From assembly GCA_046727175.1 (NCBI GenBank), contig JBKPCD010000193.1, forward strand, positions 1-19,619: a DNA stretch of 19,619 nt. Direction: 5' to 3'. The DNA comes from JBKPCD01 sp046727175 (GTDB lineage: Bacteria > Acidobacteriota > Vicinamibacteria > Vicinamibacterales > 2-12-FULL-66-21). The first letter of the stretch is position 1; each line of letters starts with the position of its first letter. The position numbers and the translations under genes are program-made. Positions 1 through 8,098 of this stretch are shown in pieces. Below the pieces are notes generated by a model that did not search any database, had not been told where the DNA came from, and worked only from the letters and a program-made list of their open reading frames with translations.

Positions 1-1019
1 GTGTCAAGGGCACCGACTGTGATCGCGGAAGGCGCGTTTCCGGGTGAAGTGATGCCTGTGTATGCAGCAAGACCTGTCGTGGGATTCCGGCCCCAGTTGC
101 CAGCGGCGGCAACCACGATGATGCCCTTGCGGCTGAGGGCCTCAACCGCTGCAACGAGCGGATCGGTCGCAGCGGACTCGGTGATCGGATGCCCCAGTGA
201 GAGGTTGACGACGTCGATCCCGTAGCTGCCGCGGTTGTTGAGCGCATTTTCCAGCGCAGTCAGCACCGTGCTCGTGTATCCCTGACCCGACCCGTCGAGC
301 ACCTTCATGCTGACGAGTCGTACGCCGGGGGCAACGCCGACCATGCTGTTGCCGGAGCGAGGATTCCCGCTCGTCGCCGATGCGCGGATCAGTCCTGAAA
401 TGTGAGTTCCATGCCCGTAGTCATCGTAGGCGGCCCCGGCGGTATTCGTAACGAAGTCCTTGAACGCGAAAGCGGGCAGCTCGGTACTGGGCTGAAGGCC
501 CGAGTCGAGCACCGCAACGCCGACGCCTTTTCCGGTGATGGACGAATTGAGGATTCCAAGTGTGGACAGCAACACCTCGTCGACTGGTTTATTGCCGGCA
601 CCAGGCTGCGATGGAAGTCCGCCACCGCCGGGACCGGCCGCCGTCGAGCGAACCAAGTGATCGAGCGAGATGTGGGAAATCGCCGAATTCAGTTCGAGCG
701 CTTGAACGTCCGTTTTGCGTAATTTTGCGCTCAGCGCACCGATGAACAGATGCTCGGCACTGACGACATTCCCTGTCGCGAGCACGCGAGACCGCATCTG
801 GGCGTATTTGCCGGTCTGAGCTATGACGATCACGGGCACGGTGGTGGCGTCCGTCGCCTGCTCCAGCGCGAAGCGAACCGCCGGATCGAGCTTCGGATGC
901 GATTCGTCGGCGGCCGTGGTCTGCACCCACCCGCAAGCCATGAGTGCGATGGCGAGGATATGATTCGCAATCGCGCGTGACCGTCGCGATTCGAGCGCAC
1001 CATGCCGCGTCACATTCAT
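1..1019 (-). CDS. Secreted subtilisin-like S8 serine peptidase (C-terminus beyond left edge)
   Basis: This is a minus-strand frame open from an ATG at 1019 to the left edge (339 codons seen). The start is fixed by a strong Shine-Dalgarno (AGAGGAGG) 6 nt upstream. Residues 1-37 resemble a signal peptide: an Arg-rich n-region, then a hydrophobic stretch (ILAIALMACG) and a small-residue cleavage zone. Residues about 51-125 look like an inhibitor-I9-type propeptide, and a Gly/Pro linker follows. The catalytic domain begins near 163. The Asp motif VAVLDSG (Asp172), the His motif GHGTHISG (His203) and the oxyanion motif AAGN (Asn308) are all present with normal S8 spacing. The catalytic Ser motif (GTSMA type) should lie beyond the edge, so activity cannot be confirmed. 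The likely role is export and extracellular or periplasmic proteolysis. Family assignment is firm; the substrate is unknown. Confidence 0.93.
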   Translation of the reverse strand, partial: MNVTRHGALESRRSRAIANHILAIALMACGWVQTTAADESHPKLDPAVRFALEQATDATTVPVIVIAQTGKYAQMRSRVLATGNVVSAEHLFIGALSAKLRKTDVQALELNSAISHISLDHLVRSTAAGPGGGGLPSQPGAGNKPVDEVLLSTLGILNSSITGKGVGVAVLDSGLQPSTELPAFAFKDFVTNTAGAAYDDYGHGTHISGLIRASATSGNPRSGNSMVGVAPGVRLVSMKVLDGSGQGYTSTVLTALENALNNRGSYGIDVVNLSLGHPITESAATDPLVAAVEALSRKGIIVVAAAGNWGRNPTTGLAAYTGITSPGNAPSAITVGALD

Positions 1020-1025
1020 CAGGTG

Positions 1026-1033
1026 CCTCCTCT
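1026..1033 (-). promoter_or_regulatory. Shine-Dalgarno of the S8 peptidase
   Basis: On the minus strand this reads AGAGGAGG and sits 6 nt before the ATG at 1019. It decides the start of the peptidase gene. Confidence 0.75.
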
Positions 1034-1042
1034 GGAAACCGT

Positions 1043-1102
1043 CGGGTATCAAAAACCCGCGGCTACGCAATCGCAGGGCCGAATCTGGCCCTGGCCAGAA
1101 TC
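1043..1102. promoter_or_regulatory. Two inverted repeats in the divergent intergenic region
   Basis: CGGGT (1043-1047) and ACCCG (1055-1059) form a short dyad lying in the presumed 5' UTR of the S8 peptidase. Farther out, 1081-1090 and 1093-1102 form a near-perfect 10-bp inverted repeat (GAATCTGGCC against GGCCAGAATC, one mismatch) with a 2-nt centre. It overlaps an alternative pairing of AGGGCC (1075-1080) with GGCCCT (1087-1092). These could be an operator or an mRNA structure. No convincing promoter hexamers were found for the leftward gene. The rest of the gap between the two divergent genes shows only the 1198-1213 dyad. Confidence 0.35.
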
Positions 1103-1197
1103 TGCAAAAATGCGCAGGAATAATGGACTGTTCGGTTGGCCGTTACGATCCGGTCCGGCGCGTTGGGTCCTGAAGTGTTGCAGAGTTGAACAGCTTC

Positions 1198-1213
1198 ATC
1201 ACAATTCTGTGAT
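1198..1213. promoter_or_regulatory. 16-bp dyad, candidate operator
   Basis: ATCACA and TGTGAT are perfect inverted half-sites separated by ATTC. The dyad lies in the divergent region, about 105 nt upstream of the ParB-like ORF at 1318. Its symmetry suits a dimeric repressor. It is not a CRP site, because the half-sites are in the opposite order. No regulator gene is adjacent. Confidence 0.35.
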
Positions 1214-1317
1214 CAGACCGACCCTTTTCGCTGAACGTCGTCACACCGTAAGCTAGGTGGGTCCGGGTGAACGATCGGGTTCCGGGCGTGCGGACGCTCG
1301 CATACGGTAGTGACTGT

Positions 1318-2274
1318 ATGGCCAAGAAGCGCACCGTCAGGCGGCGGAAGAAGGTTGCAGCGAAGTCCGTCGGGCTGGCGCCGACCGACACGAAGCTCGT
1401 CGACGACCCAGCGACGGTTCAGCTGGCCCGTGACGTCGAGAACGACGGCGGGGTCGTCCTCACGAGCTACCGCGAGCCGTTCGGCAGCACGCCGGTGATT
1501 CTGGCCGCGCTGCCGATCGATCGCGTCGAGCCGACGCCATTCCAGCGCGACCCCTCGGAGCCGCACGTCAAGCGGCTGATGAACGTCATCGAGACGCTGC
1601 GGCGGTTCCTTGATCCCATCATCGCGATTCGACACGACGACAAATACTGGACGCCGAATGGCAATCACCGCCTCCAGGCCCTCCGCAAGCTCGGCGCGCA
1701 AACGGTCGTCGCGCTGCTCGTGCCGGATCCCGATGTCGCGTTCAAGATCCTGGCGCTCAACACCGAGAAGGCACACAACCTCAAGGAAAAATCGCTCGAG
1801 ACCATCCGCATGGCCCGCGCGCTGGCCGACTCCGATGGCACGCGCGTCGAACGGACGTTCGCGTTCGAGTTCGACCAGCCGGCGTTTCTCACACTGGGCG
1901 CAGCCTACGAAGAACGTCCGCGCCTGAGCGGCGGGGCGTACCACTCCCTGCTGCGCCGCATCGAGGACTTTCTCGACGAGCGCCTCTCGCGCGCAGTTCC
2001 GGAGCGCGAACGACGCGCGAAGAAACTCCTCGCGATCGACGACGAGGTGGGAAGGATCGTGCAGAAGCTGAAGACGCGCGGCCTCACGAGCCCGTACCTG
2101 CGTCCGTTCGTCGTCGCTCGCATCAACCCGATTCGATTCTCGACTTCGACGGAATTTGACTTCGACGACGTGCTCGGGCGCATGCAGAAGAACGCGGCGA
2201 AGTTCAACATCGACAAGGTCCGGCAGGAAGAGGTCGTGCGCGCGGGCGGAGGTCCGGTCGAAGAGGGCGACTGA
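1318..2274 (+). CDS. ParB N-terminal-domain (ParB/Srx fold) protein of unknown role
   Basis: The chosen start gives 318 residues beginning with a Lys/Arg-rich tail (MAKKRTVRRRKK). A GTG at 1267 with an upstream AGGTGG is an alternative adding 17 residues. Residues about 65-125 match a ParB-type domain: LPIDRV, then PFQRDPS, then GNHRLQAL at 115-122, which corresponds to the GxxRxxA box of ParB. LNTEKAHNLKEKSLE (147-161) resembles the following ParB ENLQR box. The C-terminal half looks helical and charged, with no helix-turn-helix that I recognise. No ParA partner or parS-like site is nearby, so chromosome partitioning is unlikely. A nucleotide- or DNA-binding regulatory role is only inference. 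The domain call is fairly firm, the function unknown. Confidence 0.75.
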   Translation: MAKKRTVRRRKKVAAKSVGLAPTDTKLVDDPATVQLARDVENDGGVVLTSYREPFGSTPVILAALPIDRVEPTPFQRDPSEPHVKRLMNVIETLRRFLDPIIAIRHDDKYWTPNGNHRLQALRKLGAQTVVALLVPDPDVAFKILALNTEKAHNLKEKSLETIRMARALADSDGTRVERTFAFEFDQPAFLTLGAAYEERPRLSGGAYHSLLRRIEDFLDERLSRAVPERERRAKKLLAIDDEVGRIVQKLKTRGLTSPYLRPFVVARINPIRFSTSTEFDFDDVLGRMQKNAAKFNIDKVRQEEVVRAGGGPVEEGD

Positions 2275-2289
2275 AACGTTCGCTACGAT

Positions 2290-2309
2290 TTCGCCAGCCA
2301 GCTGGCGAA
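2290..2309 (+). terminator. Perfect 8-bp hairpin after the ParB-like gene
   Basis: TTCGCCAG (2290-2297) pairs with CTGGCGAA (2302-2309) across a CCAG loop, 15 nt after the stop codon. No T-run follows, only CTTCTTAT some 10 nt later. It may be a weak terminator or a 3'-end stabiliser. Confidence 0.4.
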
Positions 2310-2383
2310 TGCCTCCGGGTCTTCTTATCGTTGAGATCTCGTACTCCCCAGGTCCCACGTTCTCCTCAGTTCGACCCGGCTTC

Positions 2384-2412
2384 TTGTTCACTGCTCGGCG
2401 CCGTGGTATATC
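2384..2412 (+). promoter_or_regulatory. Candidate sigma70-type promoter for the peptidase/Omp85 gene
   Basis: TTGTTC (2384-2389) and TATATC (2407-2412) are separated by exactly 17 nt. They match the consensus at 3/6 and 4/6 positions. The -10 ends 42 nt before the ATG at 2455. Confidence 0.4.
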
Positions 2413-2454
2413 CTCGCTTCCTAACCGTCTGCCGAGCCTGGACAAGGTGCCTCC

Positions 2455-5442
2455 ATGGGACGATCCGTCTGGCTCAGTTCGCTGTGCGTGCTTTGCTGCA
2501 TTGCCTCCGACGCACGCGCACAATACTTCGGACGTAACAAGGTTCAATACGATCGCGACGACGTGCGGGTCCTCGCGACCGAGCACTTCGACATCTACTA
2601 CCCGGGGGACTCGGCGAGCGCGGCACTGACCGCGGGTCGTCTCGCAGAGCGGTGGTACAGCCGGCTGTCGAAGACGCTCGACCACTCGCTGAGCGGACGC
2701 CAGCCGATCATTCTCTACACGAGCCATCGGACGTTCGAGCAGACGAACGTTCACGGCGGCTTGATCGACGAGAACACTGGCGGTTTCACCGAGTCGCGCA
2801 AGCGCCGGATCGTCGTGCCGTTCGCGGCAAGCCTCGCGGATACCGACCATGTCCTGGGCCACGAGATCGTCCACGCGTTCCAGTACGACATGGCGTCGCA
2901 ATACCGAACCGGACTCGAGCTGCCGTTGTGGTTCATCGAGGGATTGGCCGAGTACCTGACGCTCGGCCCCGACGATCCGCTCACGGCGATGTGGATGAGG
3001 GCTGCCGTGCAGGCGGAGAAGCTCCCTTCGATCAAGGAGCTCACATCGGCCCGGTATTTTCCGTATCGGTGGGGTGCGGCGCTCTGGACGTACCTCGTGG
3101 ACCGCTTCGGTCCCGATCTTCCCGCGAAGGCGCTCCGCGCCCGTCGAGATGTCGCGCGACGTCTTCTCGAGACGACCGGCGAGTCCCTCACGAACCTGTC
3201 GAGCGCCTGGCACGACGCGCTGCGACGTGACTTCGCCGACTCGAAGACTCCGTCCGCCAGTGACGTGCGGCCGCTCATCTCGAGCGTTCACGGTGTCGGC
3301 CGGCTCAATCTTGCAGCTTCACTGAGCCCCGACGGACGGCGCCTCATCTTTCTCTCCGAACGCGATCAGTTCTCGATCGATCTGTTCCTCGCCGATGCCT
3401 CGACGGGGGCGGTCATCCGCAAATTGATCACGACTGCGGCCAATGGCGAATTCGAGAGCCTGCAGTACCTGAACTCCGCGGGCGCGTGGGACCCCTCCGG
3501 CACAAGGTTCGCGCTTGCGACAATCCGAGGCGGACGGCCGGCAGTCACGATCCTCGACGTCGAGCGTCGAGGCCGGACTCGCGAGCTCGCCCTGCCGCAG
3601 CTCGATGAAGCGTACAGTCCCACGTGGTCGCCGGATGGACATGCGATCGCGATCGCGGGAATGAAGGGGGGCTTCACGGATCTGTTTCTCATCGACGCGG
3701 CAAGCGGCGCGCTCCAGCAGCTCACCGACGACGAGTACGCCGATCTCCAGCCTTCGTGGTCGCCGGACGGGAAAACCATTGCGTTCGCCACGGATCGCTT
3801 TTCCACCGATCTGACGATGCTGCGCTGGGGCGGGTACCGGCTTGCGCTGATGGATCTCGAGTCGCGCGCAGTCGAGATGGTCCCGGCCGTTCATGGCGCC
3901 AATCAACTCGACCCGGCGTGGTCGCCGGATGGATCGAGCTTGTACCTCGTGGCCGATCCGGACGGCGTCGCGAACGTCTTTCGGATGACGCGCGCCGACG
4001 GCCGGATGTATCAGGTCACGCACGTCGACACGGGCGTCAGCGGCGTTACCCGGCTCAGCCCGGCGCTTTCGATCGCGTCCCGAGCGGGCGCGATGGCGTT
4101 CAGTGTCTTTCGCGGCAACGGCTACGACATCCACACCCTCTCGTCCGAGTCTGCCCTCGCCGGAACTCCAATTCCGACCGTCAGCGCGCCGGCGCCGGCT
4201 GCAGTGGCTTCTGCAGACGACGGAATCGATCCCGTTTCTCCGCTGCCGACGACAGCAGATGGAGACACGCCGCCGTTCGAGCGCAGACGCTACCGGCCGA
4301 AGCTTTCGCTCGAAGCGGTGGGGTCGCCGTACTTTTCAGCGGGAGGCGGTTCGTTCGGAAGCTACGTGCAGGGAGGTGCCTCGTTCCTGTTCGGCGACCT
4401 GCTCGGCGACAAGCAAATGCTCACCGCCCTTCACGTGAACAGCCGGCTCGAGGAGTCGGCGTTCGCGGTGTTGTACGTCGATCGCACGTCGCGGTGGACG
4501 TGGGGCTTGACCGGCGAGCAGACGCCGGAAGTCAGGGTCACGGCGAGCACGCTCCGCATCGGCTCGGACGGCGAGTCGACATTGACCCGGGATCGCGAGC
4601 GGCATGTTTGGACGCATCGCCACGCAGCGGGGTTCGTGGCGTACCCGGTGAGCCGCACGCAGCGCATCGAGTTGAGCGCCGGCGTACGTGAGATTTCGTT
4701 CGACCGCGAAGCACGGACCGAAGTTTTCTCGACGAAAACCGGAAAGCTGCTCGAAGAACACACGCAGCCTCTCCCTGGCGATCCGTTTCTCGCGCACGGG
4801 GAGGTTGGCGTTGCGCTCATCGGTGACCGGACTCTGTTTGGCGCGACCGGTCCGCTCCTGGGGAGCCGTTATCGTTTTCAGGTTACGCCCGCATTCGGCG
4901 GTCTACGGTACACGAGCGTCCTCGCGGATTACCGGCAATACATCATGCCGGTCCGCCCGTACACCGTCGCGCTGCGCCTTCTGCATTCGGCACGATACGG
5001 TCGGGATGCGGATAGCGAACGTCTCCGCGAAGCGTTTCTCGGATCGTCGAGCCTCGTTCGCGGATACGGCGTGAACACCGTCGCGCGATCGGAGTGTCGC
5101 GACGGATCGGGGGATTGTCCCGCGCTCAACGCGTTGCTCGGCACCGGGCTGCTCGTTGCGAAGATCGAGCTGCGCGTACCTGTCCTGAGCGCGTTCTCCT
5201 CGCGGATTCATTACGGCACGCTGCCGATGGACGCGTTCGTCTTCGCGGATGCGGGCACAACCTGGGGCGGGAATCAGCATCTCTTCGGGCCGCTGGACGG
5301 CGGACGAGCCGTCATCCGCAGCGTCGGCGCAGGCGCGCGCCTGAACGCCATGGGCCTCGTGCTCGAGCTCGCGATGGCGCGACCGCTCGATCTGCGGCGC
5401 ACTGGGTGGTCGTTCGGGTTCAATCTGCGACCGGGCTTCTGA
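2455..5442 (+). CDS. Peptidase_MA-like / TolB-propeller / Omp85-barrel fusion protein
   Basis: This is a 995-residue envelope protein; AAGGTG (2444-2449) supports the ATG. Residues 1-22 form a signal peptide ending SDARA. The N-terminal domain carries a zinc peptidase motif HEIVH (136-140) plus a downstream glutamate in WFIEGLAEY (Glu162 likely), as in gluzincins of the Peptidase_MA type. Residues about 290-540 are propeller blades with the WSPDG hallmark at 391, 435 and 489, and variants LSPDG and WDPSG, as in TolB/PD40 proteins. A Pro/Ala-rich linker leads to a barrel region from about 610. It contains VRGY (868-871), the loop-6 motif of Omp85 proteins, and ends in Phe, the usual outer-membrane signal. 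The Cys pair in RSECRDGSGDC may form a loop disulfide. It probably sits in the outer membrane with the soluble domains periplasmic or exported; the substrate is unknown. Domain calls are good; the joint function is inferred. Confidence 0.85.
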   Translation: MGRSVWLSSLCVLCCIASDARAQYFGRNKVQYDRDDVRVLATEHFDIYYPGDSASAALTAGRLAERWYSRLSKTLDHSLSGRQPIILYTSHRTFEQTNVHGGLIDENTGGFTESRKRRIVVPFAASLADTDHVLGHEIVHAFQYDMASQYRTGLELPLWFIEGLAEYLTLGPDDPLTAMWMRAAVQAEKLPSIKELTSARYFPYRWGAALWTYLVDRFGPDLPAKALRARRDVARRLLETTGESLTNLSSAWHDALRRDFADSKTPSASDVRPLISSVHGVGRLNLAASLSPDGRRLIFLSERDQFSIDLFLADASTGAVIRKLITTAANGEFESLQYLNSAGAWDPSGTRFALATIRGGRPAVTILDVERRGRTRELALPQLDEAYSPTWSPDGHAIAIAGMKGGFTDLFLIDAASGALQQLTDDEYADLQPSWSPDGKTIAFATDRFSTDLTMLRWGGYRLALMDLESRAVEMVPAVHGANQLDPAWSPDGSSLYLVADPDGVANVFRMTRADGRMYQVTHVDTGVSGVTRLSPALSIASRAGAMAFSVFRGNGYDIHTLSSESALAGTPIPTVSAPAPAAVASADDGIDPVSPLPTTADGDTPPFERRRYRPKLSLEAVGSPYFSAGGGSFGSYVQGGASFLFGDLLGDKQMLTALHVNSRLEESAFAVLYVDRTSRWTWGLTGEQTPEVRVTASTLRIGSDGESTLTRDRERHVWTHRHAAGFVAYPVSRTQRIELSAGVREISFDREARTEVFSTKTGKLLEEHTQPLPGDPFLAHGEVGVALIGDRTLFGATGPLLGSRYRFQVTPAFGGLRYTSVLADYRQYIMPVRPYTVALRLLHSARYGRDADSERLREAFLGSSSLVRGYGVNTVARSECRDGSGDCPALNALLGTGLLVAKIELRVPVLSAFSSRIHYGTLPMDAFVFADAGTTWGGNQHLFGPLDGGRAVIRSVGAGARLNAMGLVLELAMARPLDLRRTGWSFGFNLRPGF

Positions 5443-5512
5443 GCGGCGCGCCTCGGTCGGAGGAAGCGGAGCGCGCGGATGAATCGTTCACCGTTTCAAG
5501 TGACGTTCGGAT

Positions 5513-5518
5513 TAGAAT
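5513..5518 (+). promoter_or_regulatory. Candidate -10 (TAGAAT) for a near-leaderless transcript
   Basis: TAGAAT matches TATAAT at 5 of 6 positions and ends 10 nt before the GTG at 5529, which has no Shine-Dalgarno. Transcription would start only a few nucleotides before the start codon. No good -35 is found at 16-18 nt (TTCACC at 5487 is 20 nt away), so this is tentative. Confidence 0.25.
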
Positions 5519-5528
5519 CCCGCCCCAA

Positions 5529-6626
5529 GTGACACCCGCGACGCTCACGGCAGCTCAAATCAATCGCGCGACGCTCGCGAGACAGATGCTGCTGTCGCGC
5601 GAGAAGACGACGGTCGTCAAGGCGGTCGAGCGCCTTGTCGCCATGCAGGCGCAGGTCGCGCGGCCGCCGTTCGTCGGCCTGTGGACGCGCGCCGAGGGCT
5701 TCCGTCGCGAGGATCTGCTGACGGCCCTTCGCCAGAAGCAGATCGTGCGAGGGACCTCGCTGCGCGGGACGATCCACATGATGACGGCCGCGGATTTCAT
5801 CGGCCTGCGTGGAGCGATTCAGCCGGCCTTGACGCTTGCGGTACAGGGAATCCTGAAGGATCGCTTCGAGGCGCTCGACCTCGCCGCGCTCGATGCGGAC
5901 GGCCGCAGGTTCTTCGAGATGCCGGCGACGTTCGACGCGCTGCGGGATCACTTGAAGAAGAAATACCCGAACGGCGACGAGCGCGCGATGGCCTACACCA
6001 TCCGCACGCATCTGCCGCTCATCCAGGTCCCGACCGACGATCCGTGGGCGTTCCCCTCATCGGCTGATTTCACGCTCGCTGAGACGTGGCTCGGAAAGAA
6101 GATTTCGACGCTCCACGCGCCGGCCCACACCCTCGTCAAGCGATATCTTGCCGCGTTTGGTCCGGCCACGGTGCGCGACGCGCAGGTCTGGTGCGGTGTC
6201 CCCAATCTCGCGGACGTGTTCGAGTCTCTTCGCCCGAACCTGGTGACGTTTCGCTGCGGCAGGCGCGAGCTGTTCGATCTGCCCGATGCCCCGCGGCCGC
6301 CCGCCGACACGCCGGTTCCAATCCGATTTCTGCCCGAGTTCGACAATCTCGTGCTGTCGCACGAGGATCGCACGCGCGTCCTGCCGGACGAGCACCGTTC
6401 GCGCGTCCTCTCGAAGAATCTCCAGGTTCGCGCGACCTTTCTCGTGAACGGCATCGTCTCCGGCGCCTGGAGGACCGAGCGCAAGAAGAAGAGCGCGACG
6501 CTGCTGCTCGAGCCCTTCGACAAGCTGTCGAAGAAGACGATCGGGGAGCTGGAGACCGAAGGGGAGGCGCTGCTGCGATTCATTGAGGAAGCCGCGGAAA
6601 CGCGCGAGATAAAGTGGGCGCGCTGA
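5529..6626 (+). CDS. Winged-helix (HTH_42/AlkZ family) putative DNA glycosylase
   Basis: The protein has 365 residues from a GTG chosen because homology-like sequence begins just after it (TLTAAQINRATLARQMLL). The frame stays open upstream into the preceding gene, but that part is shadow sequence. The AMQAQ segment places the QxQ pair at Gln40 and Gln42, the catalytic motif of AlkZ/AlkX glycosylases that unhook alkylated or crosslinked bases. Other family landmarks are GTIHMMTAADF (near 80-90) and the C-terminal FLPEFDNLVLSHEDR with RVLPDEHR. The length is normal for the family. It is likely cytoplasmic DNA repair, protecting against alkylating genotoxins, but family members are often annotated only as winged-helix DNA-binding proteins. 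It stands alone, 86 nt after the Omp85 fusion gene and 40 nt before the antiporter gene. Confidence 0.8.
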   Translation: MTPATLTAAQINRATLARQMLLSREKTTVVKAVERLVAMQAQVARPPFVGLWTRAEGFRREDLLTALRQKQIVRGTSLRGTIHMMTAADFIGLRGAIQPALTLAVQGILKDRFEALDLAALDADGRRFFEMPATFDALRDHLKKKYPNGDERAMAYTIRTHLPLIQVPTDDPWAFPSSADFTLAETWLGKKISTLHAPAHTLVKRYLAAFGPATVRDAQVWCGVPNLADVFESLRPNLVTFRCGRRELFDLPDAPRPPADTPVPIRFLPEFDNLVLSHEDRTRVLPDEHRSRVLSKNLQVRATFLVNGIVSGAWRTERKKKSATLLLEPFDKLSKKTIGELETEGEALLRFIEEAAETREIKWAR

Positions 6627-6666
6627 CACAGCCGATGCGACTTAATCGTGCCTTCTCTTCATTCTC

Positions 6667-7968
6667 GTGCCTGACCTCGCGCTGCTCCTGACGCAGTTGC
6701 TGGTCATCCTCGCGAGCGCCCGGGTGACCGGCCGCATCGTTCGATGGGCCGGTCAGCCGCGTGTCATCGGCGAGATGATCGCGGGGCTTGCGCTGGGGCC
6801 GTCGCTCTTCGGCGCTGTGGCGCCGCGGACCATGCGAGCGCTTTTCCCTGACGACGGCATGATGCCGCTCGCGACGCTCAGCCAGCTCGGTGTCATCCTG
6901 TTCATGTTCGTCGTCGGCCTCCGGCTCGATCTCTCCGCGCTGCGAGGGCGCGTTCGATCCGCGATCGCGATCAGCCATGCGAGCATCGTGGTCCCGTTCG
7001 TACTGGGCGCTGTGCTCGGCACGTGGCTCCATCCGGAACTGGCGGGACGCGGCGTGCCGCTTCTTCCGTTCATCCTGTTTTGCGGCGCGGCAATGAGCGT
7101 GACGGCGTTTCCCGTGCTCGCACGAATCCTCTCCGACCGCAAGCTCGTTGGAACGCGTCTCGGGTCCGTCGCAACTGCGTGCGCCGCTGTAGACGATGTG
7201 ACGGCGTGGTGTCTGCTGGCGGCGGTGGTCGCGGTCGCACGAAGCGGCAACGCCATCGAGCGTTTCGGGTTCACGCTGTTTGGCGCCGCGATCTACACGA
7301 CGTTCTGCGCAACGGTCGTGCGCCGTGCGCTCGGAGCCTGGTCGGATCGGCGCCAGCAGTTGTGCATTGCACCAATCCCGTCCGAACATGCGATCGGCTC
7401 TGGCGAAGGTCGGACGCCGTCGGTTGGTGCGGAGCTGGTGGGTCTCACGGTGGTGTTTGCGCTCGGCTCCGCGCTCGTGACCGAGCTCCTCGGCGTGCAT
7501 CCGTTGTTTGGCGCATTCCTCGCCGGTACGATTGCACCGCGACAGCACGGCCTTGCACGCGCGATTGCCGATCGCGTCGAGGACGTCGTCGGGACGGTCT
7601 TGCTGCCTGTCTTTTTCGTTTTCACCGGACTGCGCACGGAGATTGGTCTCGTGACGAGTGCGGGTCTATGGGGTGTGTTCGTTGCCGTTCTCGCCGTCGC
7701 AGTCGCAGGAAAGCTCGGCGGATCAGCCGTCGCGGCGCGCGTCACTGGCGCGCCGTGGGCGGAAGCACTTGCCATTGGCGTGCTGATGAACACGCGTGGC
7801 CTGATGGAGCTCGTGATTCTGAACGTCGGCCTGGAGATTGGCGTGATCGGTCGCGAGCTGTTCGCGATGATGGTCTTGATGGCGATTGTCACGACGGTGA
7901 TGACATCACCGACCCTGACGCTGCTGCTGGAAGACAAACCTGAGCTCACCACGCCTCTCGTTCCGTAG
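6667..7968 (+). CDS. CPA2-type cation:proton antiporter
   Basis: This is a 433-residue, very hydrophobic protein with about 12 membrane segments, starting at a GTG. The early motif GEMIAGLALGPSLFG is typical of the KefB/CHX/NapA group. AAVDDVTAW carries a paired Asp176-Asp177, the ion-binding DD signature of electrogenic CPA2 exchangers. MNTRGLMELVILNVG (Arg377) matches the conserved late-membrane segment. The exchange of Na+ or K+ for H+ across the inner membrane is inferred from the family; the ion is not determinable. It lacks the C-terminal TrkA-N domain of KefB/KefC, so glutathione gating is unlikely. No strong Shine-Dalgarno precedes the start, and an earlier start is limited by the upstream stop. 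Confidence 0.88.
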   Translation: MPDLALLLTQLLVILASARVTGRIVRWAGQPRVIGEMIAGLALGPSLFGAVAPRTMRALFPDDGMMPLATLSQLGVILFMFVVGLRLDLSALRGRVRSAIAISHASIVVPFVLGAVLGTWLHPELAGRGVPLLPFILFCGAAMSVTAFPVLARILSDRKLVGTRLGSVATACAAVDDVTAWCLLAAVVAVARSGNAIERFGFTLFGAAIYTTFCATVVRRALGAWSDRRQQLCIAPIPSEHAIGSGEGRTPSVGAELVGLTVVFALGSALVTELLGVHPLFGAFLAGTIAPRQHGLARAIADRVEDVVGTVLLPVFFVFTGLRTEIGLVTSAGLWGVFVAVLAVAVAGKLGGSAVAARVTGAPWAEALAIGVLMNTRGLMELVILNVGLEIGVIGRELFAMMVLMAIVTTVMTSPTLTLLLEDKPELTTPLVP

Positions 7969-7995
7969 ATCGATGGCTCGGTGTCTCCTCAGAAA

Positions 7996-8045
7996 GTGCC
8001 GGTGGCTCGGTAGGTCAGTAGCCCGGTAGGCCGGCGGCTCGGCAC
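7996..8045. repeat. Degenerate octamer tandem repeat with palindromic ends
   Basis: About five 8-nt units run from 8002 (GGTGGCTC, GGTAGGTC, AGTAGCCC, GGTAGGCC, GGCGGCTC). The block is bounded by inverted GTGCCG (7996-8001) and CGGCAC (8040-8045). It lies between the antiporter and cupin genes and resembles in style the heptamer palindromes of the ribosomal operon downstream. Confidence 0.6.
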
Positions 8046-8098
8046 GAGAGGCCACTTGATGCATGGGGATCGAAGGATGACGACTCTGACTGAGAATC

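Noticed and set aside
1213..3291. A 692-codon antisense open frame over the ParB-like gene and the start of the fusion gene
   Set aside because: It is Arg/Glu/Asp-rich with no domain, and it mirrors two well-supported plus-strand genes. Long antisense frames are expected at this GC content.
5094..5528. N-terminal extension of the winged-helix frame into the fusion gene
   Set aside because: The extension overlaps the Omp85 barrel coding region and is Arg-rich shadow. Family-like sequence starts at 5529.
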